64,000 nucleotides of DNA from Erythrobacter litoralis (lineage in GTDB: Bacteria; Pseudomonadota; Alphaproteobacteria; Sphingomonadales; Sphingomonadaceae), in contig NZ_SOSI01000004.1 of the NCBI RefSeq assembly GCF_029760855.1, positions 248,001-312,000 on the forward strand, given 5' to 3'. Numbering within the stretch: position 1 is the stretch's first letter; each line of letters opens with the position of its first letter. The notes below the pieces were generated by a model. That model worked only from the letters and a program-made list of their open reading frames with translations, did not search any database and was not told the origin of the DNA. Both the position numbers and the translations under genes were made by a program. Below are positions 26,518 to 36,321 of this stretch, one piece after another.

Positions 26518-26949
26518 TCAAGCCGTGCGGATATAGTCGCGCAGCGCATTGGCTTCGTGCTCCACCTCGTCGAAGCGCGATTTCACGAGATCACCGATTG
26601 AGATGAAGCCGCACATTGCCTCGCCCTCTACCACGGGTAGGTGGCGGATACGGCGCTTGGTCATCAAGGCGAGCGCCTGGTCGACATGCGTTGCGCGCTC
26701 CACCGTAATGGCGGGCGACGTCATGACCTTGCCGACTTCGTGGGCCAAGCAGGCATCGCCTTCCTCGGCGAGCCGGTAGATCACGTCGCGTTCGGAAAAT
26801 ATTCCCACGACCTTGCCTTCCTCCATCACCGGCAGCGCGCCGATCCGCTTACCGGCAAGCAATCGGACCGCATCGGCGACGCTCTGGTCGCGGGAGATCG
26901 AGACGATGTCCGAACTCGCGCGGTCCTGAATAATCTGTCCGACTTTCAT
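26518..26949 (-). CDS. CBS-domain protein
   Basis: 143 residues made of two CBS repeats: SVADAVRLLAGKRIGALPVMEEGKVVGIFSERDVIY and HVDQALALMTKRRIRHLPVVEGEAMCGFISIGDLV. CBS pairs bind adenosine nucleotides and act as energy-sensing modules. The target is unknown. Start chosen at MKVGQIIQDR, with GAGGAG-like sequence upstream; it faces the small membrane protein at 27069 over a 119-base divergent region. Confidence 0.9.
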   Translation of the reverse strand: MKVGQIIQDRASSDIVSISRDQSVADAVRLLAGKRIGALPVMEEGKVVGIFSERDVIYRLAEEGDACLAHEVGKVMTSPAITVERATHVDQALALMTKRRIRHLPVVEGEAMCGFISIGDLVKSRFDEVEHEANALRDYIRTA

Positions 26950-27068
26950 GGCTGGCTGCTCCTCTTCCCCAATATAACAGGCGAATAATGCCGCAAAATC
27001 GGCTGAAAAGCGAGTCGGGCAGGCCGTCGCCGTTGAAAGGCGCGGCTCGAAGGTCCAATGAGGTGAGC

Positions 27069-27356
27069 ATGGCAGGCAAGTCCCCCCTCGACGATCCGGA
27101 ACAGGCGGCCTTTGCATGGGCGCGTTATCGCCGGATCATGAAGATGCTGCTCGCGGTCACGATCGGCGTGGTGGCGGCAGCGATGCTCGCCATTTACATG
27201 GGCGAGGACCCCGTCTCGATCCATTTCTACATCGCAACCGCGCTCGGTATCGGGTTTACCATGTTGCTGGCGGGCGCGCTGATGGGACTGGTCTTTCTCT
27301 CGTCCGGAACCGGACACGATGATTCAATCTCGAACGATTTCGACGATCGTCGTTAA
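27069..27356 (+). CDS. Small membrane protein of unknown function
   Basis: 95 residues with two membrane helices (about 26-46 and 56-77), starting [25 protein letters not shown], ending in an acidic tail. No family that I can name. An in-frame start at 26988 would add 27 residues with no family-like sequence, so I prefer the ATG at 27069. The stop overlaps the opposite-strand ferredoxin gene by 4 bases. Confidence 0.75.
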   Translation: MAGKSPLDDPEQAAFAWARYRRIMKMLLAVTIGVVAAAMLAIYMGEDPVSIHFYIATALGIGFTMLLAGALMGLVFLSSGTGHDDSISNDFDDRR

Positions 27357-27733
27357 TCGCTTTCCGGCGCGGTGAGGCGATATTCCTCGACCGGAACGCC
27401 GCCGATCAGGTGCCGCTGGATGATGGTTTCCAACACTTCTTCACTGCAGGAATGATACCACACGTTTTCTGGCCAGACGACCGCGATCGGCCCTTTCTCG
27501 CACACCTGCAGGCAATCGGCCTTGGTCCGTTGCACCGTGCCTCCCTTGCCCGACAGGCCGAGCTGCTTGAAGCGCTTCTTCAGATAGGCCCACGCCTCTT
27601 TGCCCTCGTCGCGCGAACAACATTTCTGCTTTTCGCTAATGGCGCAGAGAAATATCTGCCGCTCGACCGTATCGCCGCCGATCTTGGCGTAGGCCTTGCG
27701 CGCTTTTTCGAGGCTCTTGTCGGGCTTACTCAT
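27353..27733 (-). CDS. Thioredoxin-like [2Fe-2S] ferredoxin
   Basis: 126 residues. The cysteines follow the pattern of the thioredoxin-like ferredoxin family: an early Cys in [18 protein letters not shown], then [19 protein letters not shown] and the YH near the end. This family binds a 2Fe-2S cluster and is related to NuoE; its partner is unknown. It follows the S9 peptidase on the same strand and overlaps it by 8 bases, which suggests co-translation. Confidence 0.88.
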   Translation of the reverse strand: MSKPDKSLEKARKAYAKIGGDTVERQIFLCAISEKQKCCSRDEGKEAWAYLKKRFKQLGLSGKGGTVQRTKADCLQVCEKGPIAVVWPENVWYHSCSEEVLETIIQRHLIGGVPVEEYRLTAPESD

Positions 27734-29855
27734 TTGCAGCCGCTTCGTCGGGCATCAACCAGCGATCGAGCCAGGCGAACACCGTCTGGTGCCATTGCAT
27801 CGAATTTGCCAGATCGAGAACCCAATGGTTCTCATCGGGGAATACCAGCAGCTGCGAAGGGATCTCCCGTTCCTGCAGGGCAGTGAACGACGCGATGCCC
27901 TGCGTGTAAGGAACGCGAAAATCCTTTTCCCCGGTGACCACCAGCATGGGCGTCTGCCAGTTCTCGACGTAATTTACCGGGTTCCATTTTTCGTAGAGCG
28001 CCTTTTGATCGGCATAGCTTCCGCCGAAGTCCCACTTCGGAAACCACAATTCCTCGGTCGTGTAATAAAAGCTGCGCATGTCGAACAGGCCGTCATGCTG
28101 GACGAGGCAATCGAACCGGTCGGGCCATTGGCCGGCGATCCAGTTCATCATGTACCCGCCATAACTCGCACCCATTGCGCAGGCGCGGCTGCCGTCGATC
28201 TGGCTGTCCTGCCTCAGTGCGGCGGCAAGGCCCAGCTTCAGGTCTTCGAGTGGCTTGCCGCCCCAGTCGCGACGGATGCTGTCGGTAAAGGCCTGCCCGT
28301 ATCCCGTGCTGCCGTGAAAATCCACCGAGACCACGGCGTAGCCCTGGCTGGCAACTACGCGCGGGTTCCAGCGGGTCGACCAGCCATCGTTGAAGGACCC
28401 TTGCGGGCCGCCATGCACGTAAAGGACGACCGGCATCTTGCCAGGCCGATCCGCCAGTTTGGTTATCTGGCCCCACACAGTATCGCCATTCGCGCCCGCG
28501 AAGCTGAATCGTTCGACCGTAACGGGGGCGAGTTCTCCCATCCGTTCCGTCGCCAGCATGGTGAGAGGCTTCGCCTGTTCCCATCCCTCGGCCATGTAGA
28601 GCTCGGCGGGTGCGCCGATCGAATCCCGTGTGAAAAGCAGGCGCTCGCCGTGCAGGGGCATGACGTTGCCGATATGCGCTTCGTTACCGGCCATAAGATC
28701 TAGCCGCTCGACCGTGCCGGTCCGCGGATCGATGCGGAACGCGGGCGTATCGAGCACATCCTGCGCGGTCGCGACGATCCAGCGCGAATCGGGCGTCCAC
28801 GCAAGGCTGGAGAAGCTGCGGTCGAAATCCTTCGTCAGTGCGGTCGTGACTCCGCTGGTGAGGTCGCGCAGCATCACGACTTGCCGATCGGCTTCGTAGC
28901 CGGGCCGCGCCATCGCAACATAAGCGAGATATTGACCGTCGGGCGAAGGTGTAGGCAAGGCATCGAGCGCTTCATTCGCGGCCGTGAGGTTGGTCGGGAC
29001 GCCGCCCTGACGCGCGTCGGCACGCCAGATGTCGAGATTGACCGAATAGGGCTCCTGCGCCCCCGCTTCGCGCGCCACGAAATAAAGCGCGGTGCCGTCG
29101 GGCGACCAGGCGATGTCCTCACCGCCGCCGAAAGGGGCGGTCGGCGTGTCGCCATTGGGTCCGCCGGCCCCCGCCGGGCCGTCTACCGCGATCGGCGATC
29201 CGCTCGCTTTGCCGTTCCTAACAGGCATGACGAAGACGCGGCTGACCGTGCCTGGCGTCTCCCAGCTGTCCCAATGGCGAATGAAGCCGCCGTCGCCCTG
29301 GTAAAGCCGCCCTGTGCCGGGGCCGGGCGCATAAGCCTTGGCGCTGTCGTCGCAGGCGAAGTCAGTACAGGCTCGCGGAACAGCGGCCCAGATCGCGATG
29401 CGGCTGGCATCGGGAGACAGTTTGAACCCGTCGACGCCGCGCCCGAGAGCGGTGACTTGCGAAGGCTTCCCGGCAAGACCGGAGGCGTTCACCGGCACCC
29501 GCCAGACCTGGCTCGTCCCGGCATCTCCGTTCGCCAGATAGTACAATGCTCCATCGCCGCCGAATGCGACCGAACTGCCTTCGAGGTCGACCGGCACCGC
29601 TTCGGCACCTTCCCTATCGAGCCTGCGCAGGTAGAGCTGCGAATTGCGCGAATAATCGCCGCCCGAAATCGTCGTGACGGCATAGACCGCGAGCGTCCCG
29701 TCGTCCTTCACGGTCGGAGCGCCGAGCCGCGGCAGCGTAATAAGGTCGCGCGCGCTCATCGGCGGGGCGGGCTCTTCGGGCTGGGCGAGAAGCGGCGTGG
29801 CCATGAGAGCGGCGACGCTAACGAACGGGGCGGCAACCCTTTTTGCGAATATCAT
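27726..29855 (-). CDS. Exported S9 family prolyl oligopeptidase-like peptidase
   Basis: 709 residues with a signal peptide (cut near LLAQP). A beta-propeller-like region precedes the alpha/beta hydrolase domain. The catalytic Ser is in [10 protein letters not shown], with [11 protein letters not shown] and the His in [20 protein letters not shown] is the oxyanion region. It resembles the dipeptidyl/acylaminoacyl peptidases of sphingomonads that degrade peptides in the periplasm. It overlaps the ferredoxin gene downstream. Confidence 0.92.
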   Translation of the reverse strand: MIFAKRVAAPFVSVAALMATPLLAQPEEPAPPMSARDLITLPRLGAPTVKDDGTLAVYAVTTISGGDYSRNSQLYLRRLDREGAEAVPVDLEGSSVAFGGDGALYYLANGDAGTSQVWRVPVNASGLAGKPSQVTALGRGVDGFKLSPDASRIAIWAAVPRACTDFACDDSAKAYAPGPGTGRLYQGDGGFIRHWDSWETPGTVSRVFVMPVRNGKASGSPIAVDGPAGAGGPNGDTPTAPFGGGEDIAWSPDGTALYFVAREAGAQEPYSVNLDIWRADARQGGVPTNLTAANEALDALPTPSPDGQYLAYVAMARPGYEADRQVVMLRDLTSGVTTALTKDFDRSFSSLAWTPDSRWIVATAQDVLDTPAFRIDPRTGTVERLDLMAGNEAHIGNVMPLHGERLLFTRDSIGAPAELYMAEGWEQAKPLTMLATERMGELAPVTVERFSFAGANGDTVWGQITKLADRPGKMPVVLYVHGGPQGSFNDGWSTRWNPRVVASQGYAVVSVDFHGSTGYGQAFTDSIRRDWGGKPLEDLKLGLAAALRQDSQIDGSRACAMGASYGGYMMNWIAGQWPDRFDCLVQHDGLFDMRSFYYTTEELWFPKWDFGGSYADQKALYEKWNPVNYVENWQTPMLVVTGEKDFRVPYTQGIASFTALQEREIPSQLLVFPDENHWVLDLANSMQWHQTVFAWLDRWLMPDEAAANE

Positions 29856-29910
29856 GCCGGCGGGTGTAGCCCGCCATGTGCCGCGGGTTAAGTGATAATC
29901 GGCGAACCGC

Positions 29911-30396
29911 TTAACCGCGCTTGCCGGCGATCCGGGCGATTTCGGCTTTCACAAGATTTTCGACCATTTCCGGGAGGTTTTCGTCGAGCCAGCGCGATAG
30001 CATCGGTCGCAGCATTTCGCGCACCAGACCTTCCAGCGAAGTCTCGCCCTGCCGCACGATCTGCGGAGCCTTGCCGGGTTGTGAAAGCGTGGCCAAGGCG
30101 GCGAAATTCTCGCGCAGAGCGGCTTCGGCATCGCCGCGCATCAACGCATCGATCTCGTCAAGCGCGGCTTCGTTCGCCATACTGGTGTTGAGTTCGTCCT
30201 CGCTGAGGATCAGGTCCTCACCGAACGATTCCAGCTCCAACACTTCCTCGGCCTCTTCGGCATCGGAGGGTTCGGGTACGGCAGTCTGCGCGCGGCGGCC
30301 GGCAGTCAGACTTTCGCGTTCGCGATTGTCGCGCGCGATGACCTTCTTGATGGAATCGAGGATCTCCTCGACCGACGGTTCGCCCAATCCCGGCAT
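29911..30396 (-). CDS. PopZ-like polar organising protein (DUF2497)
   Basis: 161 residues. The N-terminal helix (EPSVEEILDSIKKVIARDN) and the C-terminal LVREMLRPMLSRWLDENLP with MVENLVKAEIARIAGKRG match the PopZ ends that bind partners and self-assemble; the middle is acidic and low complexity. PopZ in Caulobacter anchors the ParB/parS-bound origin at the pole. It lies downstream of tolC on the same strand, 22 bases away. The link to ParB here is inferred from the family. Confidence 0.85.
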   Translation of the reverse strand: MPGLGEPSVEEILDSIKKVIARDNRERESLTAGRRAQTAVPEPSDAEEAEEVLELESFGEDLILSEDELNTSMANEAALDEIDALMRGDAEAALRENFAALATLSQPGKAPQIVRQGETSLEGLVREMLRPMLSRWLDENLPEMVENLVKAEIARIAGKRG

Positions 30397-30418
30397 GCCA
30401 GTCCTTTCGCAGCGGCTC

Positions 30419-31936
30419 TTACATCGCCGGACGCGGATCGGTTTCGGGGATCGGCACGTCCGTCGTATCGGGAATGTCGGCGGTTTGCGCGGGCACGTCA
30501 ACCGTGCGGCTCGCCTCGGCGGTGGGATCAGGATCGCGCGCCCAGTCGAAGAAGTTGCCCTGGACCCGTTCGTAATTGATAAGCGGATCGTACAGCACCC
30601 CCTCGTCCGCAAAGCCGAGATCGCGGGCCTCCGCCCGGCCCATCGCTGCCAGCAGCGAGAAGCCCGCCACATAGGCGTTGCGCCGAGCGGTCACGAGATT
30701 CACGCGCGCATTGAGCAGTTCCTGCTCCGCGTTGAGAACATCGAGAATGGTGCGGTTTCCAATCGAGTTTTCCGCGCGCACGCCTTCCAGACTGAGCGCG
30801 GCGGCATCGACAGCGGTCTGCGAGGATTCGATGATCGCGAGGGACGCGCGGTAGCTCGCCCAGGCGGAGCGGACCTGTGCGATGATGTCGCGCTCGGTGG
30901 CGATTACGGTCTCCAGCGACGCCGCTGCCTGTGCTTGCGCCTGGCGCTGCAAGGCGGCCGGACGGCCACCCTGGAATAGCGGAATGTTGAGCTGGACGCC
31001 CGCTTGTGCGGCGCGTGCGACTTGCGGGCTGGCTATTACGCCGGCAGTCGGATCGTCTGGATCGAGAATTCGATCGGGCAAGCTTCCCAGAAAATTCTGG
31101 TAAGTATAACCGGTGAATACCGATACGCGCGGCAGGCGGCCCGAGCCCGCGACATCGATATCGAACCCTGCCGCCTCGGCCCGCTCGCGTGCGGCAATGA
31201 GATCGGGATTGTTCTCGATCGCGACGTCGACCGCGACCTCGACATCTTCCGGCAGGCCCGGAAGCGGGGGCGGCGGTTGCAGGTCCGTTGGCGCTTCGCC
31301 GACCAAGGCGACATAGTCCTCGCGGGCGGCGATAAGGTTGGACTCAGCGGTGCGCAGATCGCCCTCCGCCAGCGCAAGCCGCGATTGCGACTGCGCGACG
31401 TCGGTACGCGTGAGATCGCCGATCTCGAAGCGATCGCTAGTGGCGCGGACGTTCACCACGAGCACATCGATCTGGTTCCGCGCAAGCGAGACCAGTGCCT
31501 GCCCACGAAGCACATCCATATAAGCAGCGACGACCTGGCTGAAGATCGCGCTCTCGGTGCCCCGAAGATCCGCCCGCCCCGCCTCGACGCGGGTTTCCGC
31601 GGCGCGCACGGCGTTCCGTACAGCGCCGCCCTGATAGATCGGTACGGCAAGGTCGATCGCGCCGTTGAACGCGCGATCAGGAGCGATGAAGCTCGCCTGA
31701 TTCGTCTTGAGAAATTCGGTATAGGTTCCGGTCGCCGAGACGTTCGGCTTGCCGTCCGCCTTCTCGACCGCAACGGCCGCATCGCTCCCCCGCAATTGCG
31801 CCCGTGCGGCCAGCAACGTCGGGTTGTTACGATAGGCTTCGGACAAGGCTTCCTGAAGCGTGTCGGCGGCCGCCGGGGCGGCCATGAGACCTGCAACGAG
31901 CGCGGCGAAACCTGCCGTTCGACGCGCCCTGTTCAT
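30419..31936 (-). CDS. tolC: TolC family outer membrane efflux protein
   Basis: 505 residues with a signal peptide (AALVAGLMAAPAAADTL). The repeated OEP motifs are ALSEAYRNNPTLLAARAQL and DVAIENNPDLIAARERAEAA, with long helical stretches in between. It forms the outer-membrane channel for efflux or type I secretion. Its ATG overlaps the pcm stop by one base (TGATG); an in-frame TTG 3 bases upstream is ignored. The C-terminal tail is Pro/Thr/Asp-rich. Confidence 0.93.
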   Translation of the reverse strand: MNRARRTAGFAALVAGLMAAPAAADTLQEALSEAYRNNPTLLAARAQLRGSDAAVAVEKADGKPNVSATGTYTEFLKTNQASFIAPDRAFNGAIDLAVPIYQGGAVRNAVRAAETRVEAGRADLRGTESAIFSQVVAAYMDVLRGQALVSLARNQIDVLVVNVRATSDRFEIGDLTRTDVAQSQSRLALAEGDLRTAESNLIAAREDYVALVGEAPTDLQPPPPLPGLPEDVEVAVDVAIENNPDLIAARERAEAAGFDIDVAGSGRLPRVSVFTGYTYQNFLGSLPDRILDPDDPTAGVIASPQVARAAQAGVQLNIPLFQGGRPAALQRQAQAQAAASLETVIATERDIIAQVRSAWASYRASLAIIESSQTAVDAAALSLEGVRAENSIGNRTILDVLNAEQELLNARVNLVTARRNAYVAGFSLLAAMGRAEARDLGFADEGVLYDPLINYERVQGNFFDWARDPDPTAEASRTVDVPAQTADIPDTTDVPIPETDPRPAM

Positions 31937-32535
31937 CAAAAGCTCCAGCTTGCCGGTTTGTCGAACGCACCTAGGCGGGGAATGCCCATTTCGCTGAGCG
32001 GAAGCATGGCAATGGCGGACCCGGAATGCCGTCCGGTAGCAAGGCGCGTCACCCCGCGTTCGACCAAGCCGCCGACGATCCGACCGTCCTGTTCGAGCAA
32101 CGCCACGAGTTTCGACGGAATGTGCTCCGCCGCGCCGTCGATCAGGATCAGCGAGAAGGAACCTTCGACCTTTCCGCTCGCAGCCGCTTCGGGATCGACT
32201 GTTTCGATCGTCTCGACCATAGGCCGTACCAGTTCGGCGAGGTATCCGCTGCCGCCGTCGATCACCAGAACGCGATCGTCCTGCCGCGGGCGCGCTTCGG
32301 CAAGCATCGCCCCGTGAAAGACCGGTGCGGGAAGGAAGCGCCCGTCGCCCAGGCGAACCGCACGATCCATATAGGCGACGCCCTTCGCGGTTTCCGGCAC
32401 GAAATCCTCGCGCGGGACCACGCTCATGCGGGCCAGCACAAAAGCCTCGTTCACGCCGCTGGTGCGCAACTGGCTGTCGATCATCGCCTTGCGTGCGGCG
32501 GCATAGTCGATGCGGGTGTCGTCGGTGATGGTCAT
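31936..32535 (-). CDS. Protein-L-isoaspartate O-methyltransferase family protein
   Basis: 199 residues. MIDSQLRTSGVNEAFVLARMSVVPREDFVP is the family N-terminus, with VLVIDGGSGYLAELV as the SAM-binding motif I and FSLILIDGAAEHIP later. The central part is shorter and less conserved than E. coli Pcm (208 residues), so repair activity is uncertain. It is upstream of tolC and overlaps it by 1 base. It is divergent from fumarase over 151 bases. Confidence 0.85.
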   Translation of the reverse strand: MTITDDTRIDYAAARKAMIDSQLRTSGVNEAFVLARMSVVPREDFVPETAKGVAYMDRAVRLGDGRFLPAPVFHGAMLAEARPRQDDRVLVIDGGSGYLAELVRPMVETIETVDPEAAASGKVEGSFSLILIDGAAEHIPSKLVALLEQDGRIVGGLVERGVTRLATGRHSGSAIAMLPLSEMGIPRLGAFDKPASWSF

Positions 32536-32686
32536 GATATCCGTCGAGCTGTGTTATACGAATAATACGCTAATGCAAGCGTCAGATGCCTTAAGCGCAA
32601 GACCGGTTGTGTCCAAGCGCTTTGACCTTTGCCCGCCTTCGCGCGTATCGCGGAAGGGAAAATCTGCAACATGGGAATGCGCGGCG

Positions 32687-34213
32687 ATGAGCGACATGAC
32701 AGTCATCAAGGAAGAAGATCTGATCGAAAGCGTAGCCGATGCGCTGCAATATATTTCGTACTACCATCCGATGGATTATATTCGCGCGTTGGGCGATGCC
32801 TACGATGCGGAACAGGGTCCAGCGGCGAAGGATGCGATCGCGCAAATCCTGACCAACAGCCGCATGTGCGCAGAGGGGCACCGCCCGATCTGTCAGGATA
32901 CCGGCATCGTCAACGTCTTCGTGCGCTGGGGCATGAGCTGCCGCCTTGATACGACGCGCGCCTTGCAGGATATCGTCGATGACGGGGTGCGCAAGGCCTA
33001 TAACGATCCGGACAACAAGCTGCGCGCCTCCATCCTGGCCGACCCGGCTTTCACCCGCCGCAATACGCGCGACAATACGCCAAGCGTCCTCTCGGTCGAA
33101 ATGGTGCCGGGCAATACCATCGAAATCGACGTCGCCGCGAAGGGCGGGGGCAGTGAGAACAAGTCGAAGTTCAAAATGATGAACCCGTCGGACAATATCG
33201 TCGATTGGGTGCTCGAACAGATCCCCTCGATGGGAGCCGGTTGGTGTCCGCCGGGGATGCTGGGGATCGGGATCGGCGGCACGGCGGAGCATTGCATGAA
33301 GCTCGCCAAACTGAGCCTGATGGACCCAATCGACATGGCACAGTTGAAGCAGCGCGGGCCGCAAACGGATATCGAAAAGCTCCGGATCGAAATCTTCGAT
33401 GCGGTCAATGCCACCGGGGTCGGCGCGCAGGGCCTTGGCGGCCTTTCCACCGTACTCGACGTAAAGATCCAGGATGCGCCGTGCCATGCGGCAGGCAAGC
33501 CGGTCGGCATGATACCTAACTGCGCCGCCACGCGCCACGCGCACTTCACTCTGGACGGCAGCGGGCCGGCCTATCTCGAACCGCCGAAGCTCGACGATTA
33601 TCCGCAGGTCACCTGGCAGCCCGACAGCGCCGCCAAACGCGTCGATCTCGATGCGCTTACGCCGGAAGAGGTCGCGAGCTGGAAACATGGCGATCGCCTT
33701 CTTCTATCGGGCAAGATGCTGACCGGGCGCGATGCGGCGCACAAGCGTATTCACGACATGCTCGAGGCGGGCGAAGAACTGCCGGTCGATTTCAAGGGCC
33801 GGGCGATCTATTATGTCGGCCCGGTCGATCCCGTAATGGGCGAGGTCGTCGGTCCCGCCGGCCCGACCACCGCGACGCGGATGGACAAATTCACCGAAAT
33901 GATGCTCGATCTCGGCCTACTGGCCATGATCGGCAAAGCCGAACGCGGGCAGGACGCGGTCGAGGTGATCAGCCGGTTCAAGGTCGCCTATCTGATGGCG
34001 ACGGGCGGGGCGGCCTATCTCGTCAGCAGGGCCATCAAGGGCGCGAAGGTCATCGCCTTCGAGGAACTCGGCATGGAAGCGATCTACGAATTCGAGGTCG
34101 AGAACATGCCGGTGACGGTCGCTGTCGATGCGCATGGCAACAACGTCCACACGCTCGCTCCCAAGGAATGGAGCAGGAAGATCGCGGCGGGCGAGGTCGA
34201 GCCTGCGGAATAG
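32687..34213 (+). CDS. Fumarate hydratase class I
   Basis: 508 residues. It is an Fe-S (4Fe-4S) fumarase that interconverts fumarate and malate. RMCAEGHRPICQDTGIVNVFV, PNCAATRHAHFTLDG and VKIQDAPCHAAGKP hold the conserved cysteines. I chose ATG 32687 (MSDMTVIKEEDL) because upstream in-frame sequence lacks homology-like character. A 78-base gap to the histidine kinase gene has no features. Confidence 0.93.
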   Translation: MSDMTVIKEEDLIESVADALQYISYYHPMDYIRALGDAYDAEQGPAAKDAIAQILTNSRMCAEGHRPICQDTGIVNVFVRWGMSCRLDTTRALQDIVDDGVRKAYNDPDNKLRASILADPAFTRRNTRDNTPSVLSVEMVPGNTIEIDVAAKGGGSENKSKFKMMNPSDNIVDWVLEQIPSMGAGWCPPGMLGIGIGGTAEHCMKLAKLSLMDPIDMAQLKQRGPQTDIEKLRIEIFDAVNATGVGAQGLGGLSTVLDVKIQDAPCHAAGKPVGMIPNCAATRHAHFTLDGSGPAYLEPPKLDDYPQVTWQPDSAAKRVDLDALTPEEVASWKHGDRLLLSGKMLTGRDAAHKRIHDMLEAGEELPVDFKGRAIYYVGPVDPVMGEVVGPAGPTTATRMDKFTEMMLDLGLLAMIGKAERGQDAVEVISRFKVAYLMATGGAAYLVSRAIKGAKVIAFEELGMEAIYEFEVENMPVTVAVDAHGNNVHTLAPKEWSRKIAAGEVEPAE

Positions 34214-34304
34214 ACCTATCGACCAACACCGCGCCCCGCTCGACCACGGTGCTGGCGAGGGGGCAGGCGGCGGCTCTATTTACGGGGACGTGGCCTCCGA
34301 CCCC

Positions 34305-35513
34305 ATGATCTCCCCCGAAGCGGAAGATGCGCGCGTGCCGCTGCGCACGGTGCTGCTGTCGATGGCGGGGCTGTGGACCGCTTATTTCCTGTTGGTGACA
34401 GTGCGCGGCAGTATCGTCGGCCTGGAATTGCAAGACGAACTGCTTTGGCGGCGGGCGCTGGTTTGCCTCGGGGGCATGGGCATCACTGTCCTCCTGTGGC
34501 TCGCCATCCGGTTGTTCGAGCGCTTCGCGATGTGGGTGCAGATCCTTGTCGCATTCGTGGCAGCATTGCCCGCCGCGGCGGCCATCGCCCAGATCAACCA
34601 GATGACCTTCGCCTCGATCGAGGCGCGCGTTGCGCAGAAGATCGGCGAGCGGGAAGGGGTGAACATCAGGCGCGACGAATCGGGCAATCTGCTGGTGGAC
34701 GTGCCGGGCATCCCCACGCCTACGCAAACGGACGGCCCGGCAGCCACGACCATCGTTCTCGCCCGGGCGCCCGAGGGCATCGAGCGGTGGCGACAATTCA
34801 CCGATGTCGCCTTGGGCCGATACTTCCTGTTGCTCGCCTGGGCAGCCCTCTATCTGGCATTGGTCGCGGCGCGCGAAGCGCAATTGGCGGAGCGGCGGGG
34901 CGAACGGTTCCGGACCGCCGCGAAGGCCGCGGAACTGCGCAGCCTGCGCTATCAAGTAAACCCTCACTTCCTCTTCAATACGCTCAATTCGCTGTCCGCA
35001 CTTGTGATGACGGGCAAGGAGGAGCGCGCCGAACAGATGATCCAATCGATTTCGCGCTTCTATCGACATTCGCTCGCGGAAGACCCGACCGGCGATGTAA
35101 GCCTCGAGGACGAGTTCGACCTTCAGGCTCTGTATCTCGAAATCGAGGCAGTTCGCTTCCCGAAGCGGTTGCGGATCGAAATCGACCTGCCGCCCGAGCT
35201 GCGCGATTGCCGGGTGCCGGGCATGATCCTCCAGCCGCTGGTCGAGAACTCTGTAAAATACGGCGTTTCTGCTTCGACCCGCCCGGTGACGATCGCAGTG
35301 TCCGCCCGCGAAACCAACGAGCGGCTCGTTTTGCGCGTGACGGACGATGGGCCGGGGGCGTGCCAGGCGAACGGGCAGGGCTTCGGCATCGGGCTCGCCA
35401 ATGTGCGCGACCGGCTAGCGGCGCGCTTCGGCAATACCGCCGGGGTCGAGTTCGGACCCACCGCCGATGGCTACGAAACGACACTCGAACTGCCGATGGT
35501 GCGCCATGGATAA
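34305..35513 (+). CDS. LytS/YehU-type sensor histidine kinase
   Basis: 402 residues. Four membrane segments lie in the first about 190 residues, followed by the His-kinase motif RYQVNPHFLFNTLNSL (phospho-His) and the ATPase motifs LVENSVKYG, DDGPG and GFGIGLANVRDRL. This is the LytS-like HisKA_7TM-free class. The start is ambiguous: ATG 34305 is used, but GTG 34290 is possible. It overlaps the LytTR regulator gene by 8 bases, which fits a coupled pair. Confidence 0.88.
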   Translation: MISPEAEDARVPLRTVLLSMAGLWTAYFLLVTVRGSIVGLELQDELLWRRALVCLGGMGITVLLWLAIRLFERFAMWVQILVAFVAALPAAAAIAQINQMTFASIEARVAQKIGEREGVNIRRDESGNLLVDVPGIPTPTQTDGPAATTIVLARAPEGIERWRQFTDVALGRYFLLLAWAALYLALVAAREAQLAERRGERFRTAAKAAELRSLRYQVNPHFLFNTLNSLSALVMTGKEERAEQMIQSISRFYRHSLAEDPTGDVSLEDEFDLQALYLEIEAVRFPKRLRIEIDLPPELRDCRVPGMILQPLVENSVKYGVSASTRPVTIAVSARETNERLVLRVTDDGPGACQANGQGFGIGLANVRDRLAARFGNTAGVEFGPTADGYETTLELPMVRHG

Positions 35514-36249
35514 CCCGACCCCGCTGCGGACCTTGATCGTGGACGACGAGCCGCTCGCTATCGAGCGGATGGAAGTGATCTGCGGGAGGATCGCGGAACT
35601 CGATGTGGTCGGCACGGCGAGCGACGGTGCGGAAGCGCTTGCCCTGACCGAGAAACTGCGGCCGGATCTGCTCCTGCTGGATATGACCATGCCCGAACTG
35701 GACGGTCTCGGCGTGGCCCGGCGGCTGAGCGAAAAGGCGCTGCGCCCGGCAGTCATTTTCGTGACGGCCCACGACAACTACGCCGTCGACGCCTTCGATC
35801 TGGATGCAGTCGATTATGTCCTCAAACCGGTGAAGGCGGATCGCCTCGCGCGCGCCGTCGAGCGCGCTCGGGCACGGCGCGGGACCGCCGAACATACGGA
35901 CAGCGAATGGCTGCAGGAATTGTGGATTCCGCATCGTAGCGAGCTGGTCAGGATCGACACCTCAGAAGTCGGGCGGATCGATGCCGAGCGCGACTATGTC
36001 CGTCTCCATGTCGATAGCGAGGACGGCTGGCGCTCCTATCTCCTGCTCCAGACGATTGCGGGGCTGGAGGAGCGGCTTGATCCCGCAAAGTTCATCCGCA
36101 TCCACCGTTCCACCATCCTTCGCCGCGACCGCATCGAGCGGCTGCGGCATGACGGGCTCGGGGTCTGGTCGGTGGAGCTGGACGATGGCGAAACATTGAG
36201 GATCGGCCGGACCTATCTGCCTAAGGTGAAGGCAATGGCGGGGCGCTAA
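35506..36249 (+). CDS. LytTR-family response regulator
   Basis: 247 residues. The receiver has IVDDEPLAIERM and the phospho-site in LLLLDMTMPELDG, with conserved Lys in VDYVLKPVK. The LytTR DNA-binding domain spans about 140-247, with IDAERDYVRLHVD and FIRIHRSTILRRDRIERL. It is the partner of the preceding histidine kinase. LytTR regulators bind as dimers to direct repeats; no target is visible. Confidence 0.92.
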   Translation: MDNPTPLRTLIVDDEPLAIERMEVICGRIAELDVVGTASDGAEALALTEKLRPDLLLLDMTMPELDGLGVARRLSEKALRPAVIFVTAHDNYAVDAFDLDAVDYVLKPVKADRLARAVERARARRGTAEHTDSEWLQELWIPHRSELVRIDTSEVGRIDAERDYVRLHVDSEDGWRSYLLLQTIAGLEERLDPAKFIRIHRSTILRRDRIERLRHDGLGVWSVELDDGETLRIGRTYLPKVKAMAGR

Positions 36250-36321
36250 GGCGAGGCGTTCCGTTACGGTTCCTGCAACGATTGCGAGGGAACCGCGACG
36301 CGCCCCGCTCGCTATGGCGGC

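Noticed and set aside
31004-32317. 437-codon plus-strand frame antisense to tolC and pcm
   Set aside because: Spans two well-supported genes; composition is explained by their codon bias.
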